Origin: Pseudosulfitobacter sp. DSM 107133
GTDB taxonomy: Bacteria; Pseudomonadota; Alphaproteobacteria; Rhodobacterales; Rhodobacteraceae
Direction of reading: 5' to 3'
DNA: 64,000 bases
Assembly: GCF_022788695.1 (NCBI RefSeq)
Contig: NZ_CP085154.1
Location: 3,286,001-3,350,000, forward strand
Below are positions 9,214 to 19,305 of this stretch, piece after piece. Numbering within the stretch: the first letter of the stretch is position 1; every line of letters begins with the position of its first letter. The position numbers were made by a program, and so were the translations under genes. The notes below the pieces were generated by a model that was not told where the DNA came from, did no database searches, and saw nothing but the letters and a program-made list of their open reading frames with translations.

Positions 9214-10008
9214 TTGCCAGTTTATCGCTTCCAGCACCATGTGGCGCGTATGCCGATTTTCATTCTGGCCTTGGCCCTTGTTTCTGCATGTGCTGCACCC
9301 GACCCCGGTGCAGTGACGCGCGATGGCATCTATGACCCCAACGAAGCGAAGAACCGCAAGGTGCACGCCTTTAACCTTGGATTGGACAAGGCTATTTTGC
9401 GTCCCGCAGGGCGTGGTTATTCCAATGCTGTCCCCGACGGGATCGAAGACAGCATCGGCAACTTTGCAACCAACCTGGCCCAGCCCAGCGTCATCGTGAA
9501 TTCGGTGCTGCAAGGCGATTTGCGCGGTGCGGGTCTGTCCACAGTGCGGTTCCTGACCAACACGGTTTTGGGGTTTGGCGGATTCGTCGATGCTGCCACC
9601 GAGTTCAAAGTGCCACAACACGACACCGATTTTGGCGAAACGCTGTATGTCTGGGGCGCTGGCGAAGGTCCGTATGTGGAATTGCCTGTTGTCGGCCCGG
9701 CAACCAGACGCGACGCGGTCGGGCGGGTTGTCGACCTGTTCACCAACCCGCTGAGCTACCGTTTGCCCACGCCCGAAAGCTATTATGCCACTGGTGCCAA
9801 ACTGGCATCGCGACTGGGTGATCGTGGCCGTTACTCTGACACGGTGGATTCGATTCTATACGAAAGTGCAGACAGTTATGCCCAGGCCCGCCTGATCTAC
9901 CTGCAAAACCGGCGCTTTGAACTGGGTTCCAGCGCCGGCGCTGACAGCGCCGACCCGTACTCTGATGACCCGTACTCTGACATTTACGAGGACCCCTATG
10001 CTCAATAA
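9214..10008 (+). CDS. mlaA: MlaA (VacJ) family outer-membrane lipoprotein
   Basis: A 264-residue protein with a lipoprotein signal ending LALVSAC (lipobox) and the MlaA core: DPNEAKNRKVHAFN, ILRPAGRGY, TNTVLGFGGFVDAA and GEGPYVELPVVGPATRRD. MlaA removes mislocalised phospholipid from the outer leaflet of the outer membrane and passes it to MlaC. TTG at 9214 is the best start because GGAG lies 7 bp upstream; a GTG at 9241 and ATG at 9250 are in frame but have no RBS. The C-terminus is a D/Y/S-rich tail. mlaC starts 11 bp before this stop. Confidence 0.9.
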   Translation: MPVYRFQHHVARMPIFILALALVSACAAPDPGAVTRDGIYDPNEAKNRKVHAFNLGLDKAILRPAGRGYSNAVPDGIEDSIGNFATNLAQPSVIVNSVLQGDLRGAGLSTVRFLTNTVLGFGGFVDAATEFKVPQHDTDFGETLYVWGAGEGPYVELPVVGPATRRDAVGRVVDLFTNPLSYRLPTPESYYATGAKLASRLGDRGRYSDTVDSILYESADSYAQARLIYLQNRRFELGSSAGADSADPYSDDPYSDIYEDPYAQ

Positions 10009-10591
10009 CCTGACACGACGCACTTTCCTTGCCGCATCGGGCGGTGCCATTGTTGCAGGACCCGTCTGGGCGCTGAGCGAAGCTCAGGCGCGCACTCTGG
10101 TCGACGGGCTTGTTGCCGAAATCAACCGCGTTATCGCCTCGGGCAAGTCCGAAGCGGCGATGATCAATGATTTCAAAAACATCTTTGCAACATACGGCGA
10201 TGTGCCGATCATGGCGCAATATGCTTTGGGTGTGGATGGACGCAGCGCATCTGCCGCACAAAAACGCAAGTTTGGTGAAGTCTTCGCAGGCTACATCTCG
10301 CGCAAATACGGCAAACGCTTCCACGAGTTTATCGGTGGCCGGATCGAGGTGAAATCAGCCCGCCAGATCAAATCCGGCTATGAAATCAAAACGACCGCAT
10401 TTCTGCGTGGAGAGGCCCCTTTTGAGGTGACTTTCCTTGTTTCGGACAAATCGGGACGTAACCTGTTCTTCAACATGTTCATCGAAGGCGTGAACCTGCT
10501 GCTGACAGAGCGCACCGAAATCGGTGCCCTGCTGGACCGCAACGGCGGCAATATCGACAAGATGATCGCAGACCTCGCCCGCATGGGGTAA
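9998..10591 (+). CDS. mlaC: MlaC-family phospholipid-binding periplasmic protein with a twin-arginine signal
   Basis: A 197-residue protein of the MlaC/Ttg2D family, the periplasmic carrier that shuttles phospholipids between MlaA and the inner-membrane MlaFEDB complex. The N-terminus NLTRRTFLAASGGAIVAGP is a plausible Tat signal (RR followed by hydrophobic stretch), which occurs in some alphaproteobacterial homologues. Motifs in the core include FGEVFAGYISRKYGKRF and YEIKTTAFL. The ATG at 9998 lies inside the last codons of mlaA, so translation is coupled. The ABC components mlaFED are not adjacent here. Confidence 0.87.
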   Translation: MLNNLTRRTFLAASGGAIVAGPVWALSEAQARTLVDGLVAEINRVIASGKSEAAMINDFKNIFATYGDVPIMAQYALGVDGRSASAAQKRKFGEVFAGYISRKYGKRFHEFIGGRIEVKSARQIKSGYEIKTTAFLRGEAPFEVTFLVSDKSGRNLFFNMFIEGVNLLLTERTEIGALLDRNGGNIDKMIADLARMG

Positions 10592-10624
10592 CTTTTTGCA
10601 GCCGGTGGCAGCCTTCGCAGGCCG

Positions 10625-12802
10625 CTACCGGTCGCTCCCTCGCGGCGGCGGAGTCCGGGAGCCGGAACCGCCACCCCCCAGAATATCGCGCAACAGGTTG
10701 TTGATGATGCCTTCGGTTGTCCGGGGCTGCGCAACCGGTTCATCCACCACATGTTCCGGGCGGCGCGGCGCGTCCATCGGCAGCGGAACTTCCGGCACAC
10801 CTTCGTGGACACGCACCATGACCTCTCTCCAGATCTCAGCGGGCAGCCCGCCCCCGGTCACCCCTGTCAGCGGCGTGTTGTCGTCGTAGCCCATCCAGAC
10901 ACCGGCCACATAGCTGCCGGTGAACCCGATGAACCACGCGTCACGTGCCGCCTGCGTGGTGCCGGTCTTGCCGGCAATCTCGCGCCCGCCAAACTGCGCG
11001 CGCGCGCCGGTGCCTTCGCTGACAACCTTTTCCATCATCCAGACGAGTTGACGTGCGGCCTCTTCCTGAATCACCCGCTCGCCAATGCCGCCGCCCGTGC
11101 CCATCAAAGGTTCCTTGTCGCCCAACAGACGCAGTTCGGTCAGACCATAGGGCGTGACCGACGAGCCGCCGTTCAGGAAACCGGCATAGGCACCGGTCAT
11201 TTCGATCAACGTGCTTTCCGATGCGCCCAGTGCCAGCGCAGGTCCCGCCGCCAGGTCGCTTTCAATACCAAAGCCACTGGCGACACGCCGCACCAGATCG
11301 CGCCCCACGCCCTCGGACACCTTTACCGCAGGGATGTTCAGCGATTCCTCCAGCGCCTTGGCCAGGGTCACGGTGCCCAGGTAACGGTTGGTATAGTTTT
11401 TAGGCGACCAAGCGCCCGAGCCGGGAATATTGATCGTCAAAGGCGCGTCCTCGACCGTATCGAGGGGCGAATATCCCAGGTCCAGCGCCGTGGCATAAAC
11501 GAACGGCTTGAACGCCGAACCGGTCTGACGCAGCGCCTGCGTGGCGCGGTTAAAGGCACCGGCCACCTGGTTTTCGCGCCCGCCGACCATCGCGCGCACA
11601 GCGCCGTCAGCGTCCATCACCACAATGGCCGCCTGCGCATTGGACCCTTCGCGCACCTTGTTTTCAAAGATCCACTTCAAACCGTCCTCGGCAGCCCGCT
11701 GAATGCGCTGATCCAGCGTGGTGTGAATAATCACATCCTCGGTGGTCTTGCGGGTAAAGAACTCGGGGCCGGACGACATCACCCAATCGGCGAAATAGCC
11801 CCCCGCCCGCGCGGCAGCAGCTTCGCTCAGTTCGGCGGGGTGGGCCTGCGCGTCGGCGGCCTGGGCGTTGGTCAGGTACCCCTGTTCGTTCATCAGCCGT
11901 ATGATTGTCGCCGCACGATTCTGCGACCGCGCCAGATCGTTGGTGGGGGCAAACCGGGTGGGCGCAACCAGAAGACCTGCCAGCATCGCGGCCTCGGCGG
12001 GGGTCACGTTGGCCGCCGACTTGCCAAAGTAACGCTGGCTTGCCGCCTCGAACCCACGGGCACCGGCGCCCAGAAAGGCGCGGTTCATGTAGACCGTCAG
12101 AATGTCATCCTTGGAATACTTGGCCTCCATCGCCATCGCATAGACAGCCTCGTAGATCTTGCGTTGCAGGGTCCCGCGACGACATTCCTGTTCATATTCC
12201 TTCTCGGATTGCCCGGTGGTCGGATCATAGGGCGTGCCCAGGCACAGCAGCTTTGCCACCTGCTGTGTGATGGTCGAACCGCCATGCCCGTCCAGGGGAC
12301 CGCGCCCTTCGCTCAGGTTGATGCGGATGGCGCTGGCAATACCGCGCGGGCTGACGCCAATGTGTTTGTAGAATCGCTTGTCCTCGGTGGCGACGATCGC
12401 GTGCAGCAGGTTGGGTGATACCGTTTGCGCGGTCACGACCCCGCCAAACTGGTCTCCGCGCCATGCGAACACCTTGCCCTGATAATCCAGCATCGTCACA
12501 GACCCGCGGGCACGACCGTCCAGCAACTCTTCCAGATCAGGCAGCGTCGTGGCTGTATAGCCAACCCACAGGCCCAGAACCACAACCACCGCCAGCGCGC
12601 CACGCCATGCCACCGTCCAGAACAGCCGCAGGAAAAAACGCAGGATACGCAGGAAAAACCCGACGATACCACCGCGCCGTGGCGGCGTGGGTTTGCGTCG
12701 TTTAACCGGTCGCTTGCGCGCCGGGGCTGGTTTCTTCTTGGCCGCGGCACCCGTCCGCTTGTCTGCCACCAATGGACGCTTGCCGCGTGTCGAATTGCTC
12801 AT
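10625..12802 (-). CDS. Class A penicillin-binding protein (PBP1A family, bifunctional)
   Basis: A 725-residue peptidoglycan synthase. A basic N-terminus (KKKPAPARKRPVKRRKP) precedes one TM segment. The GT51 glycosyltransferase domain shows ATEDKRFYKHIGVSPRG with the catalytic Glu and GGSTITQQVAKL. The transpeptidase domain shows TGSAFKPF (SxxK Ser and Lys), SLN in ESLNIPAV, and KTGTTQAARDAW (KTG box). The start at 12802 follows AGGGG. The C-terminus is Pro/Arg-rich. It converges with mlaC, only 33 bp away. The divergent gene is glnK. Confidence 0.92.
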   Translation of the reverse strand: MSNSTRGKRPLVADKRTGAAAKKKPAPARKRPVKRRKPTPPRRGGIVGFFLRILRFFLRLFWTVAWRGALAVVVVLGLWVGYTATTLPDLEELLDGRARGSVTMLDYQGKVFAWRGDQFGGVVTAQTVSPNLLHAIVATEDKRFYKHIGVSPRGIASAIRINLSEGRGPLDGHGGSTITQQVAKLLCLGTPYDPTTGQSEKEYEQECRRGTLQRKIYEAVYAMAMEAKYSKDDILTVYMNRAFLGAGARGFEAASQRYFGKSAANVTPAEAAMLAGLLVAPTRFAPTNDLARSQNRAATIIRLMNEQGYLTNAQAADAQAHPAELSEAAAARAGGYFADWVMSSGPEFFTRKTTEDVIIHTTLDQRIQRAAEDGLKWIFENKVREGSNAQAAIVVMDADGAVRAMVGGRENQVAGAFNRATQALRQTGSAFKPFVYATALDLGYSPLDTVEDAPLTINIPGSGAWSPKNYTNRYLGTVTLAKALEESLNIPAVKVSEGVGRDLVRRVASGFGIESDLAAGPALALGASESTLIEMTGAYAGFLNGGSSVTPYGLTELRLLGDKEPLMGTGGGIGERVIQEEAARQLVWMMEKVVSEGTGARAQFGGREIAGKTGTTQAARDAWFIGFTGSYVAGVWMGYDDNTPLTGVTGGGLPAEIWREVMVRVHEGVPEVPLPMDAPRRPEHVVDEPVAQPRTTEGIINNLLRDILGGGGSGSRTPPPRGSDR

Positions 12803-12921
12803 GTAGACCCCTGCTCGGCCTTGATTGTTTTGCACACAATACCCGTCTGCGCCCGGAGATACACGGGGAACTACCGCCTGGTGTTCATCATTTTTTCGAT
12901 TATTTTTTGAGCATTAATTCA

Positions 12922-12942
12922 TTTTTGCGCATTTTTTGCGCA
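12922..12942. promoter_or_regulatory. Tandem TTTTTGCGCA repeat upstream of glnK, possible nitrogen-control operator
   Basis: TTTTTGCGCA occurs twice (12922-12931 and 12933-12942), giving two TGCGCA palindromes 11 bp apart, one helical turn. It lies in an AT-rich stretch about 120 bp before glnK. Position and symmetry fit an activator site such as NtrC, but it does not match the enteric consensus. Confidence 0.3.
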
Positions 12943-13060
12943 CAATCACCCGGATTCGAGTCGCAAAACCCCCACCCAACCTTCCCCAAAGCCGCATCAT
13001 TCCGTCTGTTGCCTTTAGGAAAACGGCTGAAAACACGGCCTAACGACAAGGGGAATGTGC

Positions 13061-13399
13061 GTGAAACTGATCATTGCAACGATCAAACCATTCAAGCTGG
13101 AGGATGTCCGTCAGGCTCTGACCGAAGCAGGCGTCCGCGGCATGATGGTAACCGAGATCAAGGGCTTCGGCTCTCAGTCCGGCCATACAGAAATTTACCG
13201 CGGCGCGGAATACGCCGTGAACTTCGTTCCGAAAATCAAACTGGAAATCGTGGTCGATTCCGCGGCTGCCGATCAGGTGGTCGAGACGATCAAGAAGACC
13301 GCCCACACCGGCAAAATCGGTGATGGCAAGATTTTCGTACTCGATGTCGAACAGGCCGTGCGCGTGCGCACCGGCGAAACCAATCAAGACGCGCTTTAA
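13061..13399 (+). CDS. glnK: PII nitrogen-regulatory protein GlnK
   Basis: A 112-residue PII protein. It begins MKLIIATIKPFKLEDVR, carries the T-loop with the uridylylation tyrosine Y51 (YRGAEYAVNF), and the GDGKIFVLDVEQAVRVRTGE nucleotide-binding segment. It senses 2-oxoglutarate/ATP/ADP and controls AmtB, NtrB and related targets. I prefer the GTG at 13061 to the ATG at 13055: the AAGGGG ends 7 bp before the GTG but only 1 bp before the ATG, and GTG gives the standard PII N-terminus. Linkage to amt assigns it as GlnK rather than GlnB. Confidence 0.93.
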   Translation: MKLIIATIKPFKLEDVRQALTEAGVRGMMVTEIKGFGSQSGHTEIYRGAEYAVNFVPKIKLEIVVDSAAADQVVETIKKTAHTGKIGDGKIFVLDVEQAVRVRTGETNQDAL

Positions 13400-13427
13400 C
13401 GCGACCGCAACCGGGGACATTCCAAAA

Positions 13428-14768
<1,341 letters not shown>

Positions 14769-14807
14769 GGTTTCTTTCCTCCCACCTTTCAGCCTTGAGA
14801 ACACAAG

Positions 14808-14834
14808 CCGGGCGCAGCGATGCGCCCGGTTTTT
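14808..14834 (+). terminator. Rho-independent terminator of glnK-amtB
   Basis: Perfect 8-bp stem CCGGGCGC (14808-14815) / GCGCCCGG (14822-14829) with a 6-nt loop, followed by TTTTTC and more T. Confidence 0.9.
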
Positions 14835-14856
14835 CTTTTTCCGGGACAAACTGAAC

Positions 14857-14884
14857 AAAAAAGGGCGACCCGAAGGGCCGCCCG
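14857..14884 (-). terminator. Rho-independent terminator of the aminotransferase operon
   Basis: On the minus strand GGGCGGCCC and GGGTCGCCC flank a TTC loop, and the stem is followed by six T (A run at 14857-14862 on plus). Confidence 0.75.
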
Positions 14885-14910
14885 TTCCGTTCCATCACAT
14901 CAGATGCGTG

Positions 14911-16095
14911 TCAGATGCCTGCGTCGATGATCGCGCGCGCCAAAATCGGAATGGTCTGTTCATTCAGGCCCGCAATGTTCATCCGGCTGTCACCCACCAT
15001 GTAAATCCCGTGATCCGCGCGCAGCTTCTCGACCAGTTCGGGCGTGGTGCCCAGACGCGAGAACATGCCGCGATGTTCGGCCAGAAAATCGAATCGGTCC
15101 GAGTTCGACAAGCGCTTCAGTTCGCCTGCCAGTTGCTTGCGCAGGTTCAACATGCCCAGACGCACTTCTTCCAGCTCTGCCTGCCAGTCGGCGCGCAGTT
15201 CATCATCCGTCAGGATCATCGTCACCAGCCGTGCGCCGTGATCGGGCGGAAAGCTGAAGTTCTGGCGGTTGAGATAGGCCAGCGTGCCCTGATTAAGCGT
15301 CTGCGCACCGGCATCGGCAGCCACCAGCATCAGAATGCCGGTCCGCTCGCGGTAGATGCCGAAATTCTTCGAGCAGCTTGCCGCGATCAGACATTCCGGC
15401 ACAGCCGCAGCCACCGCACGGGTGCCTGCCGCATCCGCGTCCAGGCCGTCGCCAAAGCCCTGATAGGCAATGTCGATCATCGGCGTGGCGCCGGTGTCCT
15501 GCAACACTTTGATGACTTCGGCCCACTGGTCCATCGTCAGGTTGGCACCGGTCGGGTTGTGACAGCAGCCGTGCAACAGGATCACGTCATCCTTGGTCGC
15601 GCCCTTCAGGTCCTCGATCATCGCATCGAACGACACGCTGCGGGTTTCACTGTCGAAATAACGATAGGGCACCACTTCGATACCCAGATATTGCAGGATC
15701 GAAATGTGGTTCGGCCATGTGGGATCAGACACAAACACCCGCGCTTTGGGGTTGGCCATTTGCACCATCTCGAACGCCTGACGCACCGCACCTGTACCGC
15801 CGGGCGTGGCCGCAGCGGCAACGGTGTTGCGCGGCACCGCGTCGCCCAGAACCAGTTTGATCATCGCATCCGAAAACGCGGGGTCGCCGGTCAGGCCGGT
15901 ATATGTCTTGGTGTCCTGCTCTTGCCACAGCTTGTGCTCGGCGGCCTTGATCGCGCGCATCACAGGCGTCAGACCCGAGGCATCCTTGTACACCCCCACA
16001 CCAAGGTCGATCTTGGTGGTACGCGGGTCTTCGCGGTACTGGGCCATCAGCGACAGGATCTTGTCAGGGGCCTGTGGCTTGAGAGTTTCGAACAT
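14911..16095 (-). CDS. tyrB: Aromatic amino acid / aspartate aminotransferase (class I)
   Basis: A 394-residue PLP enzyme of aminotransferase subgroup I-alpha. It begins MFETLKPQAPDKILSLMAQY, shows KIDLGVGVYKD, YTGLTGDPAFSDAM, LLHGCCHNPTGANLT and the PLP lysine in SCSKNFGIYRERTG. These are hallmarks of the AspC/TyrB group; the overall pattern suits TyrB-like enzymes of Rhodobacteraceae, which transaminate Asp, Tyr and Phe. Substrate preference cannot be read from sequence alone. The start overlaps the stop of sseA (TAATG, 16093-16097). Confidence 0.88.
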   Translation of the reverse strand: MFETLKPQAPDKILSLMAQYREDPRTTKIDLGVGVYKDASGLTPVMRAIKAAEHKLWQEQDTKTYTGLTGDPAFSDAMIKLVLGDAVPRNTVAAAATPGGTGAVRQAFEMVQMANPKARVFVSDPTWPNHISILQYLGIEVVPYRYFDSETRSVSFDAMIEDLKGATKDDVILLHGCCHNPTGANLTMDQWAEVIKVLQDTGATPMIDIAYQGFGDGLDADAAGTRAVAAAVPECLIAASCSKNFGIYRERTGILMLVAADAGAQTLNQGTLAYLNRQNFSFPPDHGARLVTMILTDDELRADWQAELEEVRLGMLNLRKQLAGELKRLSNSDRFDFLAEHRGMFSRLGTTPELVEKLRADHGIYMVGDSRMNIAGLNEQTIPILARAIIDAGI

Positions 16096-16949
16096 TATGC
16101 GTCTCCGGTTGCGATGGGCACAGTGGGGAACATCCCCCATTCGGCCCAGGATCCATCGTAAAGCGACCATGTATCAACGCCGATTCGTTCCAGCGCCAGC
16201 GCCAGAACCGCAGCCGTGATACCCGAGCCGCAAGTGGTGATCATAGGACGGGACAGGTCGACGCCTGCCGCCTCGAACTCCGCGCGGCACTCGGCGGGCG
16301 ATTTAAGTGTATTGTCAGCGTTCAGCAACGTACCAAAGGGCACATTGCGCGATCCGGGAATGTGACCTGCGCGCAATCCCTCGCGCGGTTCGGGTGCATC
16401 CCCGCGAAAACGGGCAGCCGAGCGGGCATCGACGATTTGTGCATCACCTAGCTTCGAGGCTTGCGACACCTGTGTGACATCGCGCACCAGATGATTCTGA
16501 AAGCGCACAGTCAGGTGGCGGTCCTTGACCACGGGTGGCAGATCCTCGATGGCGCGGCCTTCGGCCTGCCATTTGGGAAAGCCACCATCCAGCACGGCAA
16601 CGTTTTCGTGGCCCATCAGGCGGAACAGCCACCATACGCGGGGGGCCGACAGAATGCCGGCACCGTCGTAAACCACAACCTGATGGCCGTCACCCACACC
16701 CATGGCCCGCATCCGCGACATGAATTTCTCAACCGGGGGCACCATATGGGGCAGATCCGAGCGCGCGTCGGAAATTTCGTCTATGTTGAAAAACCGCGCG
16801 CCGGGGATATGGGCCGCGTCATATTCGGCCTGCGGGTCGCGGTTGGCATCGGGCAGATACCACGAGGCATCCAGAACGCGCAGGTCCGGGTCCTTGATGT
16901 GTTTGGCCAGCCACTCGGTCGAGACAAGCGTTTTGGGATCATCGGACAT
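16095..16949 (-). CDS. sseA: 3-mercaptopyruvate sulfurtransferase (tandem rhodanese)
   Basis: A 284-residue protein with two rhodanese domains. The first shows VLDASWYLP and HIPGARFFNID; the second carries the active-site loop TTCGSGITAAV with the catalytic cysteine. CG[S/T]G[V/I]T marks mercaptopyruvate sulfurtransferases as opposed to thiosulfate sulfurtransferases (CRKGVT). It transfers sulfane sulfur from 3-mercaptopyruvate to thiols or cyanide in the cytoplasm. The start at 16949 (MSDDPKTLVST) follows GGAGG. Coupled to the aminotransferase downstream, which could supply 3-mercaptopyruvate by transaminating cysteine (inference). Confidence 0.9.
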   Translation of the reverse strand: MSDDPKTLVSTEWLAKHIKDPDLRVLDASWYLPDANRDPQAEYDAAHIPGARFFNIDEISDARSDLPHMVPPVEKFMSRMRAMGVGDGHQVVVYDGAGILSAPRVWWLFRLMGHENVAVLDGGFPKWQAEGRAIEDLPPVVKDRHLTVRFQNHLVRDVTQVSQASKLGDAQIVDARSAARFRGDAPEPREGLRAGHIPGSRNVPFGTLLNADNTLKSPAECRAEFEAAGVDLSRPMITTCGSGITAAVLALALERIGVDTWSLYDGSWAEWGMFPTVPIATGDA

Positions 16950-17034
16950 GGGCGGCCTCCGTGCAGGAATAAACGTGTTTTCCCTACCCCCGCAGGGCCG
17001 CCTTCGCAAGATAGATCGCCTGTTAGGCGGATGT

Positions 17035-17514
17035 TCAGCCGTGATCCTTCAGCAAACGTGCCTTTTGACGGCTCCAGTCGCGCTTGGCGCTGGTCTCGCG
17101 TTTGTCGTGGTTCTTCTTGCCCTTTGCGATGCCGATCTTGATCTTGGCCATGCCCCGGTGGTTGAAATACAGCACCAGCGGCACCAGCGTCATGCCCTTG
17201 CGCTGGGTTTCGTTCCACAGATGGGACATCTGCTTGCGGCTGACCAGCAGCTTGCGGCGGCGGCGCTCTTCGTGGCGAAAGGTCTTGGCCTGGTCGTAGG
17301 GGGCAACATAGCTGTTCACCAACCACAGCTCGCCATCTTCAACAGCGGCATAGCTTTCGGCGATGTTCGACCCGCCCTGACGCATCGACTTGACCTCTGA
17401 GCCTTCCAGAATAATCCCGCATTCAAGATCTTCCTCGATGGCATAGTCAAACCGTGCCCGCCGGTTCTCGGCGATCACTTTGTAATTCGGGTCTGCGTTC
17501 TTTACCTGTGCCAT
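17035..17514 (-). CDS. smpB: SsrA-binding protein SmpB
   Basis: A 159-residue tmRNA-binding protein for rescue of stalled ribosomes. Diagnostic motifs: [29 protein letters not shown] and [18 protein letters not shown], ending with the basic tail [23 protein letters not shown] (cited in part as [11 protein letters not shown]). The start is the ATG at 17514 ([13 protein letters not shown]). Upstream frame residues to 17571 are not conserved. No tmRNA gene was found nearby. Confidence 0.95.
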   Translation of the reverse strand: MAQVKNADPNYKVIAENRRARFDYAIEEDLECGIILEGSEVKSMRQGGSNIAESYAAVEDGELWLVNSYVAPYDQAKTFRHEERRRRKLLVSRKQMSHLWNETQRKGMTLVPLVLYFNHRGMAKIKIGIAKGKKNHDKRETSAKRDWSRQKARLLKDHG

Positions 17515-17627
17515 AGACTGGGGATGTAGGACGAAGCGGCGCATTTCACAATATCGCCGCAGCACTTTCACAATTTACAGGAACTGTGATGCAAAGAAGC
17601 GGTATCTTGTACGCGAAGGGAAACTTG

Positions 17628-18296
17628 ATGAAACCGATCCTGCTGATGGTTCTGATGCTACTGGCGTCGCCCCTGCGCGCCGAACAGGCGCATATCCTTG
17701 CCATCGGGGATTCGTTTTTTGCCACCTATTCGCGGTCGGAACAGTCAATTCCCGATGTGGTGGCCCGCGAGCTGGGTCAGAAGGTGTCAAATCGCGCAGT
17801 GATGGGCGCAAGAATGATCTACAAGCTGCCCCTGAGCGGGGCCCTTGGGTTCAACATTTCGCGCCAGTACCGCCCCGGCCCCTGGAACTGGGTGATTATG
17901 AACGGTGGTGGCAACGATCTGTGGCTGGGCTGCAATTGCTCGCGCTGCAACCGCAAAATGACCAAGATGATTTCCAAGGACGGAACGCGCGGTGAAATTC
18001 CGTCCCTGGTGTCCAAAATTCGCAGCGCCGGCGCACGGGTGATCTATGTAGGATACCTGCGCAGCCCCGGGCGCGGCTCGCCAATCGAACATTGCCGCGA
18101 CGAAGGGGACGAGCTGGACGCACGCATCGCGCGCATGGCGCAGCGCGATCAGGGCGTGTGGTTCGTGCCGATGGCCGATATGGTGCCGTACGGCGACCGG
18201 TCGTTCCACGCCGCCGACATGATCCACCCCAGTCAAAAAGGGACCGCCGCGGCAGGCAAACGTGTGGCGAAAATCATTGCAGAAACGGGCAGCTAG
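17628..18296 (+). CDS. Secreted SGNH/GDSL-type hydrolase
   Basis: A 222-residue exported protein. After a signal peptide (MKPILLMVLMLLASPLRA) comes block I HILAIGDSFFATYS with the catalytic serine, then MNGGGNDLWLGC (block III, Gly-Asn-Asp), and DMIHPSQKGTAAAG with the catalytic Asp/His pair. This is the SGNH hydrolase arrangement; the substrate (lipid ester, acetylated sugar) is unknown. Three cysteines in GCNCSRCN are unusual and could bind metal or form a disulfide. The start at 17628 has GAAGGG 7 bp upstream. It diverges from smpB. Confidence 0.82.
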   Translation: MKPILLMVLMLLASPLRAEQAHILAIGDSFFATYSRSEQSIPDVVARELGQKVSNRAVMGARMIYKLPLSGALGFNISRQYRPGPWNWVIMNGGGNDLWLGCNCSRCNRKMTKMISKDGTRGEIPSLVSKIRSAGARVIYVGYLRSPGRGSPIEHCRDEGDELDARIARMAQRDQGVWFVPMADMVPYGDRSFHAADMIHPSQKGTAAAGKRVAKIIAETGS

Positions 18297-18330
18297 CGCG
18301 TCCGGCCTCAGGTCAAAAGCCGGGCGCTTC

Positions 18331-18345
18331 AGGGTCCGGACCCTA
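18331..18345. repeat. Stop-embedded palindrome TAGGGTCCGGACCCT, copy 1
   Basis: AGGGTCCGGACCCT (18331-18344) is a perfect 14-bp palindrome. The minus-strand TAG stop of the sulfotransferase gene (18345-18343) forms the first three bases of the motif. Copies 2 and 3 are at 20881-20896 and 41808-41823. Confidence 0.8.
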
Positions 18346-19161
18346 GTCGCCCAGTTTCTTGTGGACCTCGTCAAGGTCGATCTCGGCGATGGGCATCTTG
18401 TTGGCGGGATTTTCAAAGTCGTATTTGAACACTTCGAAATCGCGCTTGTAGATTTCATACACCAGATGCATCGACAGATCGTCAAAGTAATCCTCGACAG
18501 GATGTGCCCGCTTGGGTCCGTGACCCTCGCTTTCGTTAAAGCGCGGAATATCGGCGATGTTCACCTTTTTGGGCGTGTTAACGGCTGCCAGAACCTCTTG
18601 CATGCCTTCATTGAACTTCTCGGTCCAGATGATCTTGTCGTATTTTCCGCCGTTTACGATGTAGGTCGAGACATGGCCTGACATCGCCGACCAGTGAATG
18701 TCGGGCTCCATCGGCTTGCGCCAGCGGATGGTGTCGCGGGTGAACAGCAAAAAGCGGCGAAAGCTGGCGATCTGGTCGAATTCCTGTTTGCCGTCATCAC
18801 CACCCACGTCGATGCCGTATTTCTGGATCAGCAAAGGCACCAGATTGCCGCGATAGCGTTTGCCGTTGCGCTGGATGCCGCAGATCTTGTCAAAGAACGA
18901 CGACAGGATGCGGGTGTACGGGTTGCGCACGCAGGTGAAGGCATACGAGCTGTGGTTCTGCACATTTGCCGTGATCGGCCCCTGACTGTCCTCCAGCGCC
19001 CACTTGTGCATCCCCCCTTTGGCGTCGTGGATGTCGCCATCGAAGAACTCACCGTGGTCGGAATAATACATGATTTGCCCGATGGTCGAACAGGCACATT
19101 TGGGCACCACGCGGTACACCACGCTTTCGCTTTCCGTCATCCACGTTCCGGGGAAACCCAT
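18343..19161 (-). CDS. Sulfotransferase family protein
   Basis: A 272-residue protein with the two PAPS-binding signatures of carbohydrate-type sulfotransferases. The 5'-phosphosulfate loop is VVPKCACSTI (near residue 20); the 3'-phosphate site is CVRNPYTRILSSFFDK (near residue 90), with the conserved R, P, R and S. It should transfer sulfate from PAPS to a polysaccharide or glycolipid. No signal peptide or TM is seen. The start at 19161 (MGFPGTWMTESE) follows AGGACGACAGGT. It is divergent from a glycosyltransferase gene and shares 144 bp of promoter DNA with it, so the two may act on the same surface glycan. Confidence 0.82.
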   Translation of the reverse strand: MGFPGTWMTESESVVYRVVPKCACSTIGQIMYYSDHGEFFDGDIHDAKGGMHKWALEDSQGPITANVQNHSSYAFTCVRNPYTRILSSFFDKICGIQRNGKRYRGNLVPLLIQKYGIDVGGDDGKQEFDQIASFRRFLLFTRDTIRWRKPMEPDIHWSAMSGHVSTYIVNGGKYDKIIWTEKFNEGMQEVLAAVNTPKKVNIADIPRFNESEGHGPKRAHPVEDYFDDLSMHLVYEIYKRDFEVFKYDFENPANKMPIAEIDLDEVHKKLGD

Positions 19162-19305
19162 ACCTGTCGTCCTCTGAAAACCTGCTGTTTCATATGGCAG
19201 CAGTTGTCTGTCATCGCAAAAAAGCAAATAAATGCTGTTTATTCAATCTCCCTTCACCTCTATCTAGGTAAACAACATCAGGTAAAGGGTCTGTAAATCA
19301 CCGGT

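Noticed and set aside
10751..12418. Plus-strand frame of 555 codons opposite the PBP gene
   Set aside because: Same reason; the minus strand carries all catalytic PBP motifs.
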